DNA of 64,000 nucleotides from Bergeyella porcorum (GCF_042427575.1 NZ_JBHMFD010000013.1:186001-250000), one strand, 5' to 3'. Shown: positions 18,965 through 27,356, counted from the first letter of the stretch. Notes: a model not told the origin generated them from the letters alone. Numbers and translations are program-made.

Positions 18965-19354
18965 ATGAAAAAATTATTCGCTGGAATGTTTGTGATAGGA
19001 AGTTTTGCTTTGGCAACTGCACAGACCATCTCTTTTGATAAAACTACAATAGAATACGGTACTGTGAAGAAAGGCTCTGAGGGACATCGTTTTTTCACTG
19101 TGAAAAATACTGGTGATAAGCCATTGGTAATCTCTAGAGTGCAGGCATCGTGTGGATGTACAACACCAGAATGGAGCCAAACGCCTATCTTACCTGGAAA
19201 ATCTGCCCAAATTAAAGTAGGATATAATACCGAGTTGGTAGGAGATTTCCAAAAGCTGATAGAAGTTTATTCTAATGACCCTAAGAATGGAAGAGCTGTT
19301 CTCCACATCAAAGGAAAAGTAGATGCTAATGCTGCAGAAGCTACAAAAAAATAA
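18965..19354 (+). CDS. Exported DUF1573 protein
   Basis: A 129-aa protein with a signal peptide (about residues 1-19, cleaved after TA/Q) and one DUF1573 domain. The domain is recognisable by FTVKNTGDKPLVISRVQASCGCT and the later PGKSAQIKVGYNT and YSNDP. The CGC cysteine pair and the Ig-like beta fold are usual in this Bacteroidetes family, which is periplasmic or envelope-linked and of unknown biochemical role. It has its own promoter and shares a terminator hairpin with the convergent rnpB. Confidence 0.88.
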   Translation: MKKLFAGMFVIGSFALATAQTISFDKTTIEYGTVKKGSEGHRFFTVKNTGDKPLVISRVQASCGCTTPEWSQTPILPGKSAQIKVGYNTELVGDFQKLIEVYSNDPKNGRAVLHIKGKVDANAAEATKK

Positions 19355-19377
19355 ACTATTTCCCAACTTAATAGAAA

Positions 19378-19404
19378 AAACGCCTCATAATGGGGCGTTT
19401 TTAT
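19378..19404. terminator. Bidirectional terminator between the DUF1573 gene and rnpB
   Basis: AACGCCTC and GGGGCGTT form a stem around ATAAT. There is a T-run after it on the plus strand and an A-run before it, giving Ts on the minus strand. It serves both converging transcripts. Confidence 0.75.
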
Positions 19405-19418
19405 TTTAAACTGAAAAA

Positions 19419-19730
19419 CCATAAGAAATTCTATAAGCCGGATTCTGTTATTTGCCAATGGCAAATCGCTTGTTATTTATCTCCGCTTGGTATTGCTACA
19501 AAGCTTTAGCTGCTTACCCCTCATCAACGGACGAGCCGCCCTTAACTGATGATATACTTAGCATTGCACCACATAGAGTTTACCTGATTTCACTACAGCC
19601 TAACTGTACTTGCTTTCTGTTGCACTGGTCCTCGTATCACTACGGACGGATGTTATCCGCTATGTTGCCCTATGGTGTCCGGACTTTCCTATACTCCAAT
19701 TGGAATATCAACAAGCCGAATTTCTTATGG
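19419..19730 (-). ncRNA. rnpB: RNase P RNA (type A)
   Basis: The minus strand contains the universally conserved RNase P core: GGAAAGTCCGGAC near the 5' end and ACAGAATCCGGCTTAT near the 3' end. Between them lie GAGGGGTAAGCAG and the loop sequence around AGACCAG/CAACAGAAAGC. The two ends, CCATAAGAAATTC and GAATTTCTTATGG, pair perfectly to form P1, which fixes the boundaries at about 312 nt. This is the ribozyme that matures tRNA 5' ends. A -7 box lies directly upstream and a terminator directly downstream. Open frames on the plus strand through this region are shadows. Confidence 0.95.
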
Positions 19731-19736
19731 AAAAAT

Positions 19737-19745
19737 GCAAAGGTA
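19737..19745 (-). promoter_or_regulatory. -7 box of rnpB
   Basis: On the minus strand this reads TACCTTTGC, ending seven bases before the predicted RNA 5' end, as expected for this promoter type. Confidence 0.7.
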
Positions 19746-19787
19746 ATGTTTTTTTGAATTAGAAATTTATCTTCCAATCTTCTTTTT

Positions 19788-19941
19788 AGGTTAAACGCAC
19801 GAAATTATATTTTGAAGACACTTGATAAATTATATATTGAATATCAATTTATTTCATTTTAATCTTGATTACTTTTGTAGAAAGTGACGAAAATACAAAT
19901 CGTTAGTTATTAGTAGTTTATAAATTTCGTGCGTTTAACCT
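19788..19941. repeat. MITE-like repeat, full copy A (154 bp)
   Basis: The ends AGGTTAAACGCACGAAATT and AATTTCGTGCGTTTAACCT are perfect 19-bp inverted repeats. The inside (GAAGACACTTG..., ATATTGAATATCA, CTTGATTAC..., GTTAGTTATTA) matches the copy at 37228-37382. ATCTTCTTTTTAGG occurs directly before or overlapping the left end (19777-19790) and again directly after the right end (19942-19955), as expected for a target duplication of 11-14 bp. There is no coding capacity, so it would need a transposase in trans. It sits between the rnpB promoter and the CopD-like gene. Confidence 0.75.
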
Positions 19942-19964
19942 ATCTTCTTTTTAGGATAAATATC

Positions 19965-19972
19965 TAAATTTG
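19965..19972 (+). promoter_or_regulatory. -7 box of the CopD-like gene
   Basis: TAAATTTG, 21 bases before the ATG. It lies only about ten bases beyond the direct repeat flanking the MITE-like element, so the insertion separates this promoter from older upstream DNA. Confidence 0.5.
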
Positions 19973-19993
19973 TTCTTTTAAAAATAGGAAACA

Positions 19994-20443
19994 ATGTCTC
20001 ATCATTTATTACTCGTTTTTCATTTGCTGGGGGCTACCATCTGGGTGGGCGGTCATCTGGTATTAGCATTGGGAATATTACCCGAAGTATTACGAAAAAA
20101 AGATCCAGAAATACTGCTCAATTTTGAAAGGAAGTATGAGAAAATCGGGATGCCTGCACTTCTCATTATGGTCATCACAGGGATATGGATGGCGTATCAG
20201 ATGGGTGTAGATTGGAAACAATGGTTTCATTTTTCCAATGCGATAGAAACGGTAGTGTCCCTAAAACTTTCGCTATTATTTCTCACAATTTTATTTGCCT
20301 TAAGTGCTAATATTTTTGTACTTCCTAAACTCTCCCCTCAGAAGCTCCCTTTGATGGCATTTCATATCATTTCTGTAACCGTTATAGGCGTATTAATGCT
20401 GGTTTTAGGAAGTTTTGTGAGATATGGAGGAATTCAAATTTAA
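19994..20443 (+). CDS. CopD-family four-helix membrane protein
   Basis: A 149-aa integral membrane protein with four hydrophobic helices (about residues 5-28, 50-70, 85-108 and 120-143). It has His residues at the helix starts (HHLLLVFHLLGATIWVGGHLV) and a conserved WVGGH motif, as in the copper-resistance D family and related cytochrome-like proteins. The histidines could bind copper or heme; which one is not evident. The stop of this gene overlaps a possible upstream start of the next gene, so the two are co-transcribed. Confidence 0.7.
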   Translation: MSHHLLLVFHLLGATIWVGGHLVLALGILPEVLRKKDPEILLNFERKYEKIGMPALLIMVITGIWMAYQMGVDWKQWFHFSNAIETVVSLKLSLLFLTILFALSANIFVLPKLSPQKLPLMAFHIISVTVIGVLMLVLGSFVRYGGIQI

Positions 20444-20459
20444 TTTAAATCAAGATAAA

Positions 20460-20960
20460 ATGACACTGAAAAACATTATAGAAAGCCGAAGAAGTATTTT
20501 CCCGAAAGACTATACAGGGAAAGTAATTCCCACAGAAATCCTAGATGAGGTTTTAAGCTCGGCAACTTTTGCTCCTAATCATAAACGCACCAAGCCGTGG
20601 CGATTTCAAGTTTTACTAGGCGAGGAAAAAGAAAAATTGGGAGAGGAATTGCAAAGATTGTACAAGGAAAGCACGGCTCCCGCAGCCTTTTTACAGAAAA
20701 AGTATGAAGATATAGGATTTAAAATTTCTCGTGCTAGTGCAGTAATACCCATTGTGGTAGAATTTTCTGGCTTGGTACCAGAGTGGGAGGAAACAGCAGC
20801 GGTGGCAATGGCGGTGCAAAATATGTATCTCACTTGTACAGAGCATCATTTGGGTTGCTATTGGAGTTCTCCGCCTATTTCTCTGATGCTATCGTCTTAC
20901 CTGAACTTGACTGAAAACCAAAGGTGTTTAGGCGTTTTTTACATCGGAACTTTGGATTGA
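20460..20960 (+). CDS. Nitroreductase-family protein
   Basis: A 166-aa FMN-dependent nitroreductase-like protein. The N-terminal IIESRRSIFPKDY carries the Arg-Arg-Ser phosphate-binding motif of the family, followed by ATFAPNHKRTKPWRF, the central AAVAMAVQNMYLTCTEHHLGCYW and the closing GVFYIGTL. I chose the ATG at 20460, which precedes the conserved MTLKNIIESRRS. A longer frame from 20424 would overlap the CopD-like gene by 20 bases and add an unconserved tail. The substrate cannot be told. It follows the CopD-like gene directly and probably shares its transcript. Confidence 0.85.
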   Translation: MTLKNIIESRRSIFPKDYTGKVIPTEILDEVLSSATFAPNHKRTKPWRFQVLLGEEKEKLGEELQRLYKESTAPAAFLQKKYEDIGFKISRASAVIPIVVEFSGLVPEWEETAAVAMAVQNMYLTCTEHHLGCYWSSPPISLMLSSYLNLTENQRCLGVFYIGTLD

Positions 20961-21018
20961 GTGCAAAATAATTGTTTGAAAAAAGCAACAATTGTGAGGT
21001 GTATTCCGAAAAAAAGAT

Positions 21019-21027
21019 TAACTTTGC
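21019..21027 (+). promoter_or_regulatory. -7 box of rpsP
   Basis: TAACTTTGC, a perfect box, about 47 bases before the ATG. The short leader contains GGGA-CGAGT-TCCC, which can fold into a small hairpin close to the start codon; autoregulation is possible but not shown. Confidence 0.6.
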
Positions 21028-21074
21028 AGACTTAAAATATTAACCGGGACGAGTTCCCAAAAAATCAAAACAAT

Positions 21075-21647
21075 ATGTCAGTAAAAATTAGATTACAAAG
21101 ACACGGGAAAAAAGGAAAACCTTTCTTCCACATCGTAGTTGCAGATTCCAGAGCAAGAAGAGATGGTAAATTCATCGAAAAGCTTGGAACTTACAACCCA
21201 ATTACTAACCCAGCTACCATCGAACTTAATGTAGATGCTGCTGTAAAATGGTTGAACAATGGTGCTCAGCCTACAGACACAGCTAGAGCAATCTTGTCTT
21301 ACAAAGGTGCTCTTTACAAGAAGCACTTACAAGGTGGTGTAGCAAAAGGTGCTTTTGATGAAGCTGAAGCTGAAAAAAGATTCAACGCTTGGTTGGAAGC
21401 TAAGGAGCAAGCTATTCAAGCTAAAAAAGATGGTTTGGCTAATGCGAAAGCAGATGCTAAAAAAGCAGCTTTGGAAGCAGAAGCTAAAGTAAATGCAGAT
21501 AGAATTGCAGCTCAAGAAGCTCTTTTAGCAGAGGCTAAAGCTGCTGAGGAGGCAGCAGCTAACGCTGAAGAAGAGGCTCCAGTGGCTGAAGGTGCAGAAG
21601 AAGCTCCAGTAGCAGAAGCTAACGAAGGAACTGAAGAACAAGCTTAA
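21075..21647 (+). CDS. rpsP: 30S ribosomal protein S16 with long Ala/Glu tail
   Basis: Residues 1-80 are the standard S16 domain (MSVKIRLQRHGKKGKPFFHIVVADSR, then GTYNPITNP and WLNNGAQPTDT). A further 110 residues follow. They are a Lys/Ala-rich, probably helical segment and then an acidic AEEEAPVAEGAEEAPVAE tail, so the total of 190 aa is far longer than the roughly 80-90 aa of most bacterial S16. Such extensions occur in Flavobacteriia; their role on the ribosome is not known to me. The gene has its own promoter, a leader hairpin and a terminator before rimM. Confidence 0.97.
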   Translation: MSVKIRLQRHGKKGKPFFHIVVADSRARRDGKFIEKLGTYNPITNPATIELNVDAAVKWLNNGAQPTDTARAILSYKGALYKKHLQGGVAKGAFDEAEAEKRFNAWLEAKEQAIQAKKDGLANAKADAKKAALEAEAKVNADRIAAQEALLAEAKAAEEAAANAEEEAPVAEGAEEAPVAEANEGTEEQA

Positions 21648-21672
21648 CTAAAACCTTGTTCTGAATAATCTA

Positions 21673-21705
21673 AATAGAGATGTCTTTTGGGCGTCTCTAT
21701 TTTTA
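21673..21705 (+). terminator. Terminator after rpsP
   Basis: AATAGAGATG and CGTCTCTATT pair (one G-T) around a short loop and are followed by TTTT. It may be leaky, because rimM follows at once without a clear promoter of its own. Confidence 0.7.
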
Positions 21706-21740
21706 TGTTTATATTTGAATGACTTTTTTAAAATAAAACA

Positions 21741-22283
21741 GTGAAAAAAGAAGATTGCTATTTATTGGGTAAAATCACTCGAAAGCACGGGCTCGCAGGA
21801 AATGTGGTGTTGAAATTGGATACCGACCAGCCTGAAATGTATAAAAAAATAGAAGGTTTATTTGTGGAAATCAATGGACTTTTGGTGCCTTTTTTTATTG
21901 AAAAACAACAATGGCTCAAAGGGGATACCAAGCTGATTTCCTTCAAGAATAGCACGGAGGCTATGGTAGAGCAAGCGGTGAATAAAAATGTGTATCTGCC
22001 ACTTTCCACTTTACCAAAGCTTACTGGGAAAAGCTTTTATTATCACGAAGTGATAGGCTATCAATTGTTGGATGAAAATAATGTGGATTTTGGAACGGTA
22101 GAATCTATCAATGATCAAACCGCACAGCACTATTTTATTTCCGATTTAGATGGCAAAGAAGTGGTAGTGCCTATCATTAAAGATTGGATATTAGAAGTTA
22201 ATAGAGAAGAAAAATTCATTAAAATGCAATTGCCCGAAGGGCTTTTGGAGGTATTCACTACCCCAGCGGTGAAAGATGAATGA
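21741..22283 (+). CDS. rimM: Ribosome maturation factor RimM
   Basis: A 180-aa 16S rRNA-processing/30S assembly factor that binds S19. The start is GTG. The N-terminal domain shows LGKITRKHGLAGNVVLKLDTD and the C-terminal PRC-barrel part shows YYHEVIGYQLLDE and later VVVPIIKDWILEVNREEK. It lies directly after rpsP, the classical rpsP-rimM order, but trmD and rplS do not follow, so the operon is shorter than in many bacteria. Confidence 0.95.
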   Translation: MKKEDCYLLGKITRKHGLAGNVVLKLDTDQPEMYKKIEGLFVEINGLLVPFFIEKQQWLKGDTKLISFKNSTEAMVEQAVNKNVYLPLSTLPKLTGKSFYYHEVIGYQLLDENNVDFGTVESINDQTAQHYFISDLDGKEVVVPIIKDWILEVNREEKFIKMQLPEGLLEVFTTPAVKDE

Positions 22284-22396
22284 TTTTTTTTTGTATTCAC
22301 TTTTATAGGAACGCTCTTTTTTTAAATTGGTACCTTCAGTAAAGTGTACTTTTTGTAAAATTTAACATTTTGTTGATGAAATTTATGAAATGTTAT

Positions 22397-22427
22397 TTGT
22401 GATTACTTTTTTTTAAAAGTAACTTTG
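22397..22427 (+). promoter_or_regulatory. Promoter of the 3-hydroxyacyl-CoA dehydrogenase gene
   Basis: TTG at 22397-22399, then 20 bases, then TAACTTTG at 22420-22427. This fits the -33/-7 layout of Bacteroidetes promoters. Confidence 0.6.
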
Positions 22428-22499
22428 TGTTATGATTTCAAAAGGCTATTATCGTAAAAATAGTAGTTTTTAGTTTTTTAACATTAAAAATTTATAACA

Positions 22500-23405
22500 A
22501 TGGATTCTAATTCTTTTAAAAAAATCGCAGTTGCAGGAAGTGGTGTATTAGGTGCTCAAATTGCGTTTCATACTGCTTTGAACGGGTATGAAGTGAGCGT
22601 TTATGATATTACAGAAGAAGCATTGAATAGAGGGCGTATAGCAATGGAGAAGAATTTTTCGGAATATATTAATGATTTTGGAATTGAGTGTGAAGAGCTG
22701 GAAAGGAGTTTAGATAGTATTAATTTTACCACAAATCTAGCAGATGCAGTGGCAGATGCAGATCTTTTGATAGAAGCTGTACCAGAGAAAATTGATATTA
22801 AAAAAGATTTTTATTCTCAGTTGGCCGATGTAGCACCAGAAAAAACTATTTTTGCAACCAATAGTTCTACACTTTTACCAAGTAGTTTTATGGAGGCTAC
22901 AAGACGACCTGACAGATTTTTAGCTCTTCATTTTGCTAATAAAATTTGGTCTCTTAATACAGCTGAGGTAATGAGAACCAGTAAAACTAGTGACGAGGTT
23001 TTTAGAAAGGTAAGTGCCTTTGCTACTAGTATAGGGATGGTAGCTTTGGAGCTAAATAAAGAGCAACCAGGGTATATTTTGAACACTCTAATGGTGCCGT
23101 TTTTGGATGCTGCTCTTACGCTATACGGGAGGGGAGTGGCAGATTACAAAACCATTGATAAAACTTGGATGAAGGGAACTAACTCCAATGCTGGGCCCTT
23201 TGGTTTTTTTGATGTTATAGGTTTGAATACGGTATATAATATTCATAAAACTAAAGCTGAACAGGCTAATGATAAGGATCATCTGGAAGCAGTGGAAAAA
23301 CTGAAAACAGAATTTATCGATAAAAATAAATTGGGAGTTGCCACTGGAGAAGGATTTTACAAATACCCTAATCCCGAGTTTAAAAATGAAGATTTCCTAA
23401 AATGA
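22500..23405 (+). CDS. 3-Hydroxyacyl-CoA dehydrogenase
   Basis: A 301-aa NAD-dependent enzyme that oxidises (S)-3-hydroxyacyl-CoA, or reduces acetoacetyl-CoA, in fatty acid or butyrate metabolism. The Rossmann GxGxxG is at residues 13-18 (AGSGVLGAQ) and ATNSSTLLPSS carries the usual Asn-Ser. The catalytic His is in LALHFANKIWSLNTAEVM. The common HFFNPVP motif is replaced here by HFANKIW, as in one recognised subgroup of the family, so the exact acyl chain is uncertain. The C-terminal domain is present (AGPFGFFDVIGLNTVYNI). It is a single gene with a strong terminator. Confidence 0.88.
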   Translation: MDSNSFKKIAVAGSGVLGAQIAFHTALNGYEVSVYDITEEALNRGRIAMEKNFSEYINDFGIECEELERSLDSINFTTNLADAVADADLLIEAVPEKIDIKKDFYSQLADVAPEKTIFATNSSTLLPSSFMEATRRPDRFLALHFANKIWSLNTAEVMRTSKTSDEVFRKVSAFATSIGMVALELNKEQPGYILNTLMVPFLDAALTLYGRGVADYKTIDKTWMKGTNSNAGPFGFFDVIGLNTVYNIHKTKAEQANDKDHLEAVEKLKTEFIDKNKLGVATGEGFYKYPNPEFKNEDFLK

Positions 23406-23425
23406 AAATTACTTGACTGAAATAA

Positions 23426-23462
23426 AAAATAGCCATTTGATTAAGTATCAAATGGCTATTTT
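23426..23462. terminator. Bidirectional terminator
   Basis: The arms AAAATAGCCATTTGA and TCAAATGGCTATTTT pair perfectly over 15 bp around TTAAGTA. It separates the converging dehydrogenase and M20 genes. Confidence 0.85.
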
Positions 23463-23478
23463 AGTATGAAAAAGATGT

Positions 23479-24813
23479 TTAATGTTTGTAATGGTTAAAG
23501 ATAGAGAGTAGCCCAAATACGGCAGCTTTGCTTCCGTATGGGATGGAGTTTAGATCAACTTCAAAATCGCCATTGTGATTATTAAATGGTGGAGCTTGTC
23601 GTTCTTTGAATGATTTTTCAAAGCGAGCAGGTTCTGCAATGCCTATATTGACATAGCAGTAATTTTTCTTTTTATTATGTATCACCAGATGGTGAAAATC
23701 TTCTGACCCCATTGTAGTACTCATCTCATCCTCGGTGAGAAGATGGCTTATTTTCATATTATCTTTAAGTCCTTGCCTTACTACTTCTGTTAGTTCTTTG
23801 CTGTTATCCAATGGGTAAGACCATCCTTTTCTTTTTAATGTTGGGTATAGTTCATTGGGAAGGTTATTTTGTAATGCAATTCCATTGTTGATGCGTTGTA
23901 TAGCATCTATCATTGTATAGCGATCTTTTTCATTAAACCATCTCAGATTGGCTTTGATAAGGGCGTTTTTAGGTATTACATTGTTGTCCACTCCAGCTTG
24001 AACAGAGCCTATTGTAAGTACTACTGCATTTTTAGGGTCTATCATTCGGCTTGGGATTGTTTGATAATTCATAATGGCATTGGCAGCCATTACTACGGGG
24101 TCTTTTGTAAACTGAGGCATAGAGCCGTGTCCTCCGATGCCTGTGAAAGTAACATCCAACTGATCTGTTCCAGCCATACGAATACCAGTAGCAGCAGCAA
24201 TCATTCCTGTTGCGAAGGGAGCGGTATGCATTCCGTATAGATAATCTGGTTCAGGAACATTATATTTGGTATAGAGACCATCTTGTACCATTGCTTCTGC
24301 GCCTTCTATCAGTTCTTCTGCAGGTTGCCCCACAAAAACTAATGTTCCTTTCCAGAGATTTTTATTTTCAGCCATTACTTTTGCGGCCGCTATCATCCAA
24401 GCTACATGAGCATCGTGTCCACACATATGGGCAACGGGGGTTATGGTGCCATCTTCTTTTGTAACTATTTTTGTACTCTTGTAGGGTAAATTGGTTGTTT
24501 CCTTCACTGCATTAGCATCCATATCAGCACGATACATTACTGTGGGACCATTTCCGTTTTTCATTATTCCTACTACACCTGTTTTTCCTATGCCTGTTTT
24601 TGTGATGTAGCCATATTTTTTAAACTCAGAAGCTATTAAGGCGGCGGTTTCTGTTTCCATAAATCCTAATTCTGGGTTTTGATGAATTTTTTTGAAAATT
24701 TCCACTATGCGTGGATTGTCTTTTTCTATTTCTTGATTTAGCTTTTGAGTAGGAAAAATTTGACTAAAAGCTACGATGGGGAACATAGAGATAAATAAAA
24801 ATTGTTTTTTCAT
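23479..24813 (-). CDS. Exported M20-family amidohydrolase/peptidase
   Basis: A 444-aa metal-dependent hydrolase of the M20D (hippurate hydrolase/aminoacylase) type. It starts with a signal peptide, MKKQFLFISMFPIVAFSQ. Metal-site motifs are MYRADMDAN, AHMCGHDAHVAWMI, GQPAEELIEGAEAMVQDG, YGMHTAP and the late TTMGSEDF. The dimerisation domain insert (TFTGIGGHGSMPQ) is present. A longer frame to 24867 exists, but the -7 box at 24864-24872 puts the transcription start inside it, so the ATG at 24813 is the right start. It probably acts in the periplasm on N-acyl amino acids or peptides. Confidence 0.88.
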   Translation of the reverse strand: MKKQFLFISMFPIVAFSQIFPTQKLNQEIEKDNPRIVEIFKKIHQNPELGFMETETAALIASEFKKYGYITKTGIGKTGVVGIMKNGNGPTVMYRADMDANAVKETTNLPYKSTKIVTKEDGTITPVAHMCGHDAHVAWMIAAAKVMAENKNLWKGTLVFVGQPAEELIEGAEAMVQDGLYTKYNVPEPDYLYGMHTAPFATGMIAAATGIRMAGTDQLDVTFTGIGGHGSMPQFTKDPVVMAANAIMNYQTIPSRMIDPKNAVVLTIGSVQAGVDNNVIPKNALIKANLRWFNEKDRYTMIDAIQRINNGIALQNNLPNELYPTLKRKGWSYPLDNSKELTEVVRQGLKDNMKISHLLTEDEMSTTMGSEDFHHLVIHNKKKNYCYVNIGIAEPARFEKSFKERQAPPFNNHNGDFEVDLNSIPYGSKAAVFGLLSIFNHYKH

Positions 24814-24863
24814 ACTATTGATAAAAGTTATTCTTGTTCTTAATATTGGCAATATTTGATGGA

Positions 24864-24872
24864 GCAAAGATA
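24864..24872 (-). promoter_or_regulatory. -7 box of the M20 gene
   Basis: TATCTTTGC on the minus strand. Transcription would start near 24857, downstream of the upstream alternative start codon, which decides the start at 24813. Confidence 0.65.
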
Positions 24873-25079
24873 TGTATTTGGATTGAGATAAAGTGTTTGT
24901 AATTCATAGCATAGTATTTTTTTGCCTTTTTTCAAAAATATTTTCTGAGATGAAAAACTTTGGCACAATATTAGATAATATGGGAATATCTAAAAATACT
25001 TGTTTTTTTAAGATTTGGTTTTGAAGGCTTAAGAAGCAATGGTGATTTAGTGATAAAATAAATGATGAGAAAAAAAACG

Positions 25080-25110
25080 AAAGTCTGAAACCTAATGGGT
25101 TTCAGACTTT
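25080..25110 (-). terminator. Terminator of menC
   Basis: AAAGTCTGAAACC and GGTTTCAGACTTT form a 13-bp stem around a 5-base loop. The TGA stop of menC lies inside the stem at 25102-25104. The run of As on the left gives Ts on the minus strand. Confidence 0.75.
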
Positions 25111-26109
25111 TTTTTGAAGCAAATCTCCCATAAGTATAAGGGAACTTTCAAAGTTGTTGGTAAATAAAGCTCCCGTGCCTAAGCCCTGCGGAAGGGGATT
25201 GTTTTTAGTAAAAGTATATTGAGCAATGGCATTGAGCCCAATGTTACTTTCTAATGCAGAAGTAATCCACCAGTTGATTTTCAATCGCTCGGCGATGCTA
25301 ATCCATTCATCACAGCCAGAAAAACCACCCGCTAAAGAGGGTTTTAGGATAATATACTGAGGGCGGATGGTTTCTAGTAATTGTTCTTTCTCTGAAATTT
25401 TCGTTACGCCTATCAATTCTTCATCTAATGCAATGGGGGTAGCGGGAGCAAGGCAAAGCTCACGCATTTTTGAGATATTTCCAGCTTTTATCGGTTGCTC
25501 TATAGAATGGATGTTTAGGCTTGCCAATTCCTCTAAAATGATCTTAGCCTTATCAAAAGTAAAAGCACCATTGGCATCTACACGGATTTCTAATTTTTCC
25601 GCAGGATATTCATTGCGTAGATTTTTTAAGATTTGTTTTTCTGCTGCCCAATGGGTTCCAATTTTCAGTTTGATGCAATCAAACCCTAAGTCTAATTTTT
25701 CTTCGATTTGTTTTTGCATAAAAGCCTCGTCTCCCATCCATATCAATCCATTGATTTTGATGGCTTTATGTCCAGAAGTAAATTCGCTATGGAAATAAAT
25801 GTCTCCTCCGTTATGGAGGTTATTGAGAGCTTGTTCATAACCTATCCAAATGGAAGGAAATGCTCTAAGATGTTCCTTTAAAAAATCAAAATCCTGATGA
25901 ATGTTTTCGCATAGCCATTGTAGTTTTTCTTCATATTCAGGGACATCATCACTGCTTAATCCACGGAATAGGGCGCATTCACCAATGCCCTTTTTATCGC
26001 CTTCTTGTATGGTGAGCAGATAGGTTTCTTTGGTGTGCATTACCCCTCGGGAAGTTCCCCCAGGAGTTTTAAATATCAATGTATAGGGCTGAAAAGTGGC
26101 TGTTTTCAT
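25102..26109 (-). CDS. menC: o-Succinylbenzoate synthase-like enolase-superfamily enzyme
   Basis: A 335-aa enzyme of the muconate-lactonising subgroup of the enolase superfamily, best matching MenC, which dehydrates SHCHC to o-succinylbenzoate in menaquinone synthesis. Visible barrel motifs are the KLKIGTHW lysine motif, the metal ligands in RVDANGAF, SIEQP and ALDEELIG, the second lysine region ILKPSLAGGF, and SALESNIGLNAIAQ...LPQGLGTGALF at the end. I start at the ATG at 26109 instead of a TTG at 26127. No other men gene is nearby, so a dipeptide epimerase is a weaker alternative. Confidence 0.82.
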   Translation of the reverse strand: MKTATFQPYTLIFKTPGGTSRGVMHTKETYLLTIQEGDKKGIGECALFRGLSSDDVPEYEEKLQWLCENIHQDFDFLKEHLRAFPSIWIGYEQALNNLHNGGDIYFHSEFTSGHKAIKINGLIWMGDEAFMQKQIEEKLDLGFDCIKLKIGTHWAAEKQILKNLRNEYPAEKLEIRVDANGAFTFDKAKIILEELASLNIHSIEQPIKAGNISKMRELCLAPATPIALDEELIGVTKISEKEQLLETIRPQYIILKPSLAGGFSGCDEWISIAERLKINWWITSALESNIGLNAIAQYTFTKNNPLPQGLGTGALFTNNFESSLILMGDLLQKKV

Positions 26110-26126
26110 TATTCTATTTAAAATCA

Positions 26127-26153
26127 AAAAAGACGCAAAATCATTTGCGTCTT
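26127..26153 (-). terminator. Terminator of fbp
   Basis: AAGACGCAAA and TTTGCGTCTT pair perfectly around four bases. Reading on the minus strand, TTTTTT follows. It lies directly upstream of menC. Confidence 0.75.
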
Positions 26154-26173
26154 GTGAGTTGTTTTTATTTTTA

Positions 26174-27193
26174 TTAATCCTTCAAAGCATCAATACGCAT
26201 AAATTCTTCTGCTTTTTCCACCATTTTTTTGCTGCCACAGAAGAAAGGTACCCTCTGATGGAGTTCGGTAGGCTCTATTTCTAAGATTCTTTCAAAGCCG
26301 TTGGAGGCTTTACCGCCTGCTTGTTCGGCGATGAATGCGATAGGATTGCATTCATACAGTAATCTAAGTTTTCCATTTGGAGCATTAGCGTAGGAAGGGT
26401 ACATATAGATGCCACCTTTTATCATATTTCTGTGAAAATCAGATACTAAAGAGCCGATGTATCTGGAAGTATAAGGTCTATCTCCTTCCATCATTTGGCA
26501 ATATTTTAGATAGTTTTTTACCCCTTGTGGAAATTTGATGTAGTTTCCTTCGTTGATGGAGTAGATTTTGCCATTTTCTGGAAACTGCATATTAGGATGA
26601 GAAAGGTAATAAGTTCCTAAACTAGGGTCTAGGGTAAAGCCATTCACGCCGTTTCCTGTGGTATAAACAATCATAGTAGAAGAGCCATACACAATATATC
26701 CTGCTGCAATTTGCTTTTCTCCTTTTTGTAAGAAGTCTTTCAGTTCAACAGGGGCACCTGGTTCGGTAACTCTTTTATAGATAGAGAAGATGGTTCCTAC
26801 GGAGACATTCACATCGATATTAGAAGAACCATCTAAAGGGTCTATTAGCACTACATATTTGCTTAGGTGTCCATTGGCACCACATTTTATTTCGATGAAA
26901 TCATCACTTTCCTCAGAGGCGATACCGCATACCACTTCTCTTTGAGACAGTGCTTCAATGAAAATATTGTTAGCCAATACATCTAATTTTTGTTGCTCTT
27001 CACCTTGAACATTGGTATTACCCACGTGTCCTATAATATCAGCAATGCCTGCCTTGTTTACTTCTCGGTTTACAACTTTGGAAGCCAAGCGGATGGCACT
27101 TAGTAGTCTTGAAAATTCACCTGTAGAAGATTGAAAATCATCTTGTTTCTCAATAATAAATTCGCCTAAAGTTTGTAATGGTTGTTTTGACAT
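26174..27193 (-). CDS. fbp: Fructose-1,6-bisphosphatase, class 1
   Basis: A 339-aa gluconeogenic phosphatase that hydrolyses fructose 1,6-bisphosphate to fructose 6-phosphate. The metal-binding DPLDGSSNID sits near the middle of the N-terminal half, preceded by ASEESDDF. The substrate region includes YTTGNGVNGFTLDPSLGTYYLSHP, RYIGSLVSDFHRNMIKGGIYMYPS and EQAGGKASNG, all standard for class I FBPase. Full length. It is divergent from the aspartokinase gene. Confidence 0.97.
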   Translation of the reverse strand: MSKQPLQTLGEFIIEKQDDFQSSTGEFSRLLSAIRLASKVVNREVNKAGIADIIGHVGNTNVQGEEQQKLDVLANNIFIEALSQREVVCGIASEESDDFIEIKCGANGHLSKYVVLIDPLDGSSNIDVNVSVGTIFSIYKRVTEPGAPVELKDFLQKGEKQIAAGYIVYGSSTMIVYTTGNGVNGFTLDPSLGTYYLSHPNMQFPENGKIYSINEGNYIKFPQGVKNYLKYCQMMEGDRPYTSRYIGSLVSDFHRNMIKGGIYMYPSYANAPNGKLRLLYECNPIAFIAEQAGGKASNGFERILEIEPTELHQRVPFFCGSKKMVEKAEEFMRIDALKD

Positions 27194-27356
27194 TTTTACT
27201 TTTATTTTGTTCTTTCAAATTTCGGAAAATTATTTGTAATTTAAAAATCTTTTTATAGTAAGTTTAAAAATGCTTGTATTTGCGTTATATTTAATACTTT
27301 TGAATAATATTTCTCCAAGTGGGAAGTTATGAAACATAAAGATAGTTTGAAAGAAG

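Noticed and set aside
19452..19757. 101-codon plus-strand frame opposite rnpB
   Set aside because: It is antisense to a well-supported RNase P RNA.
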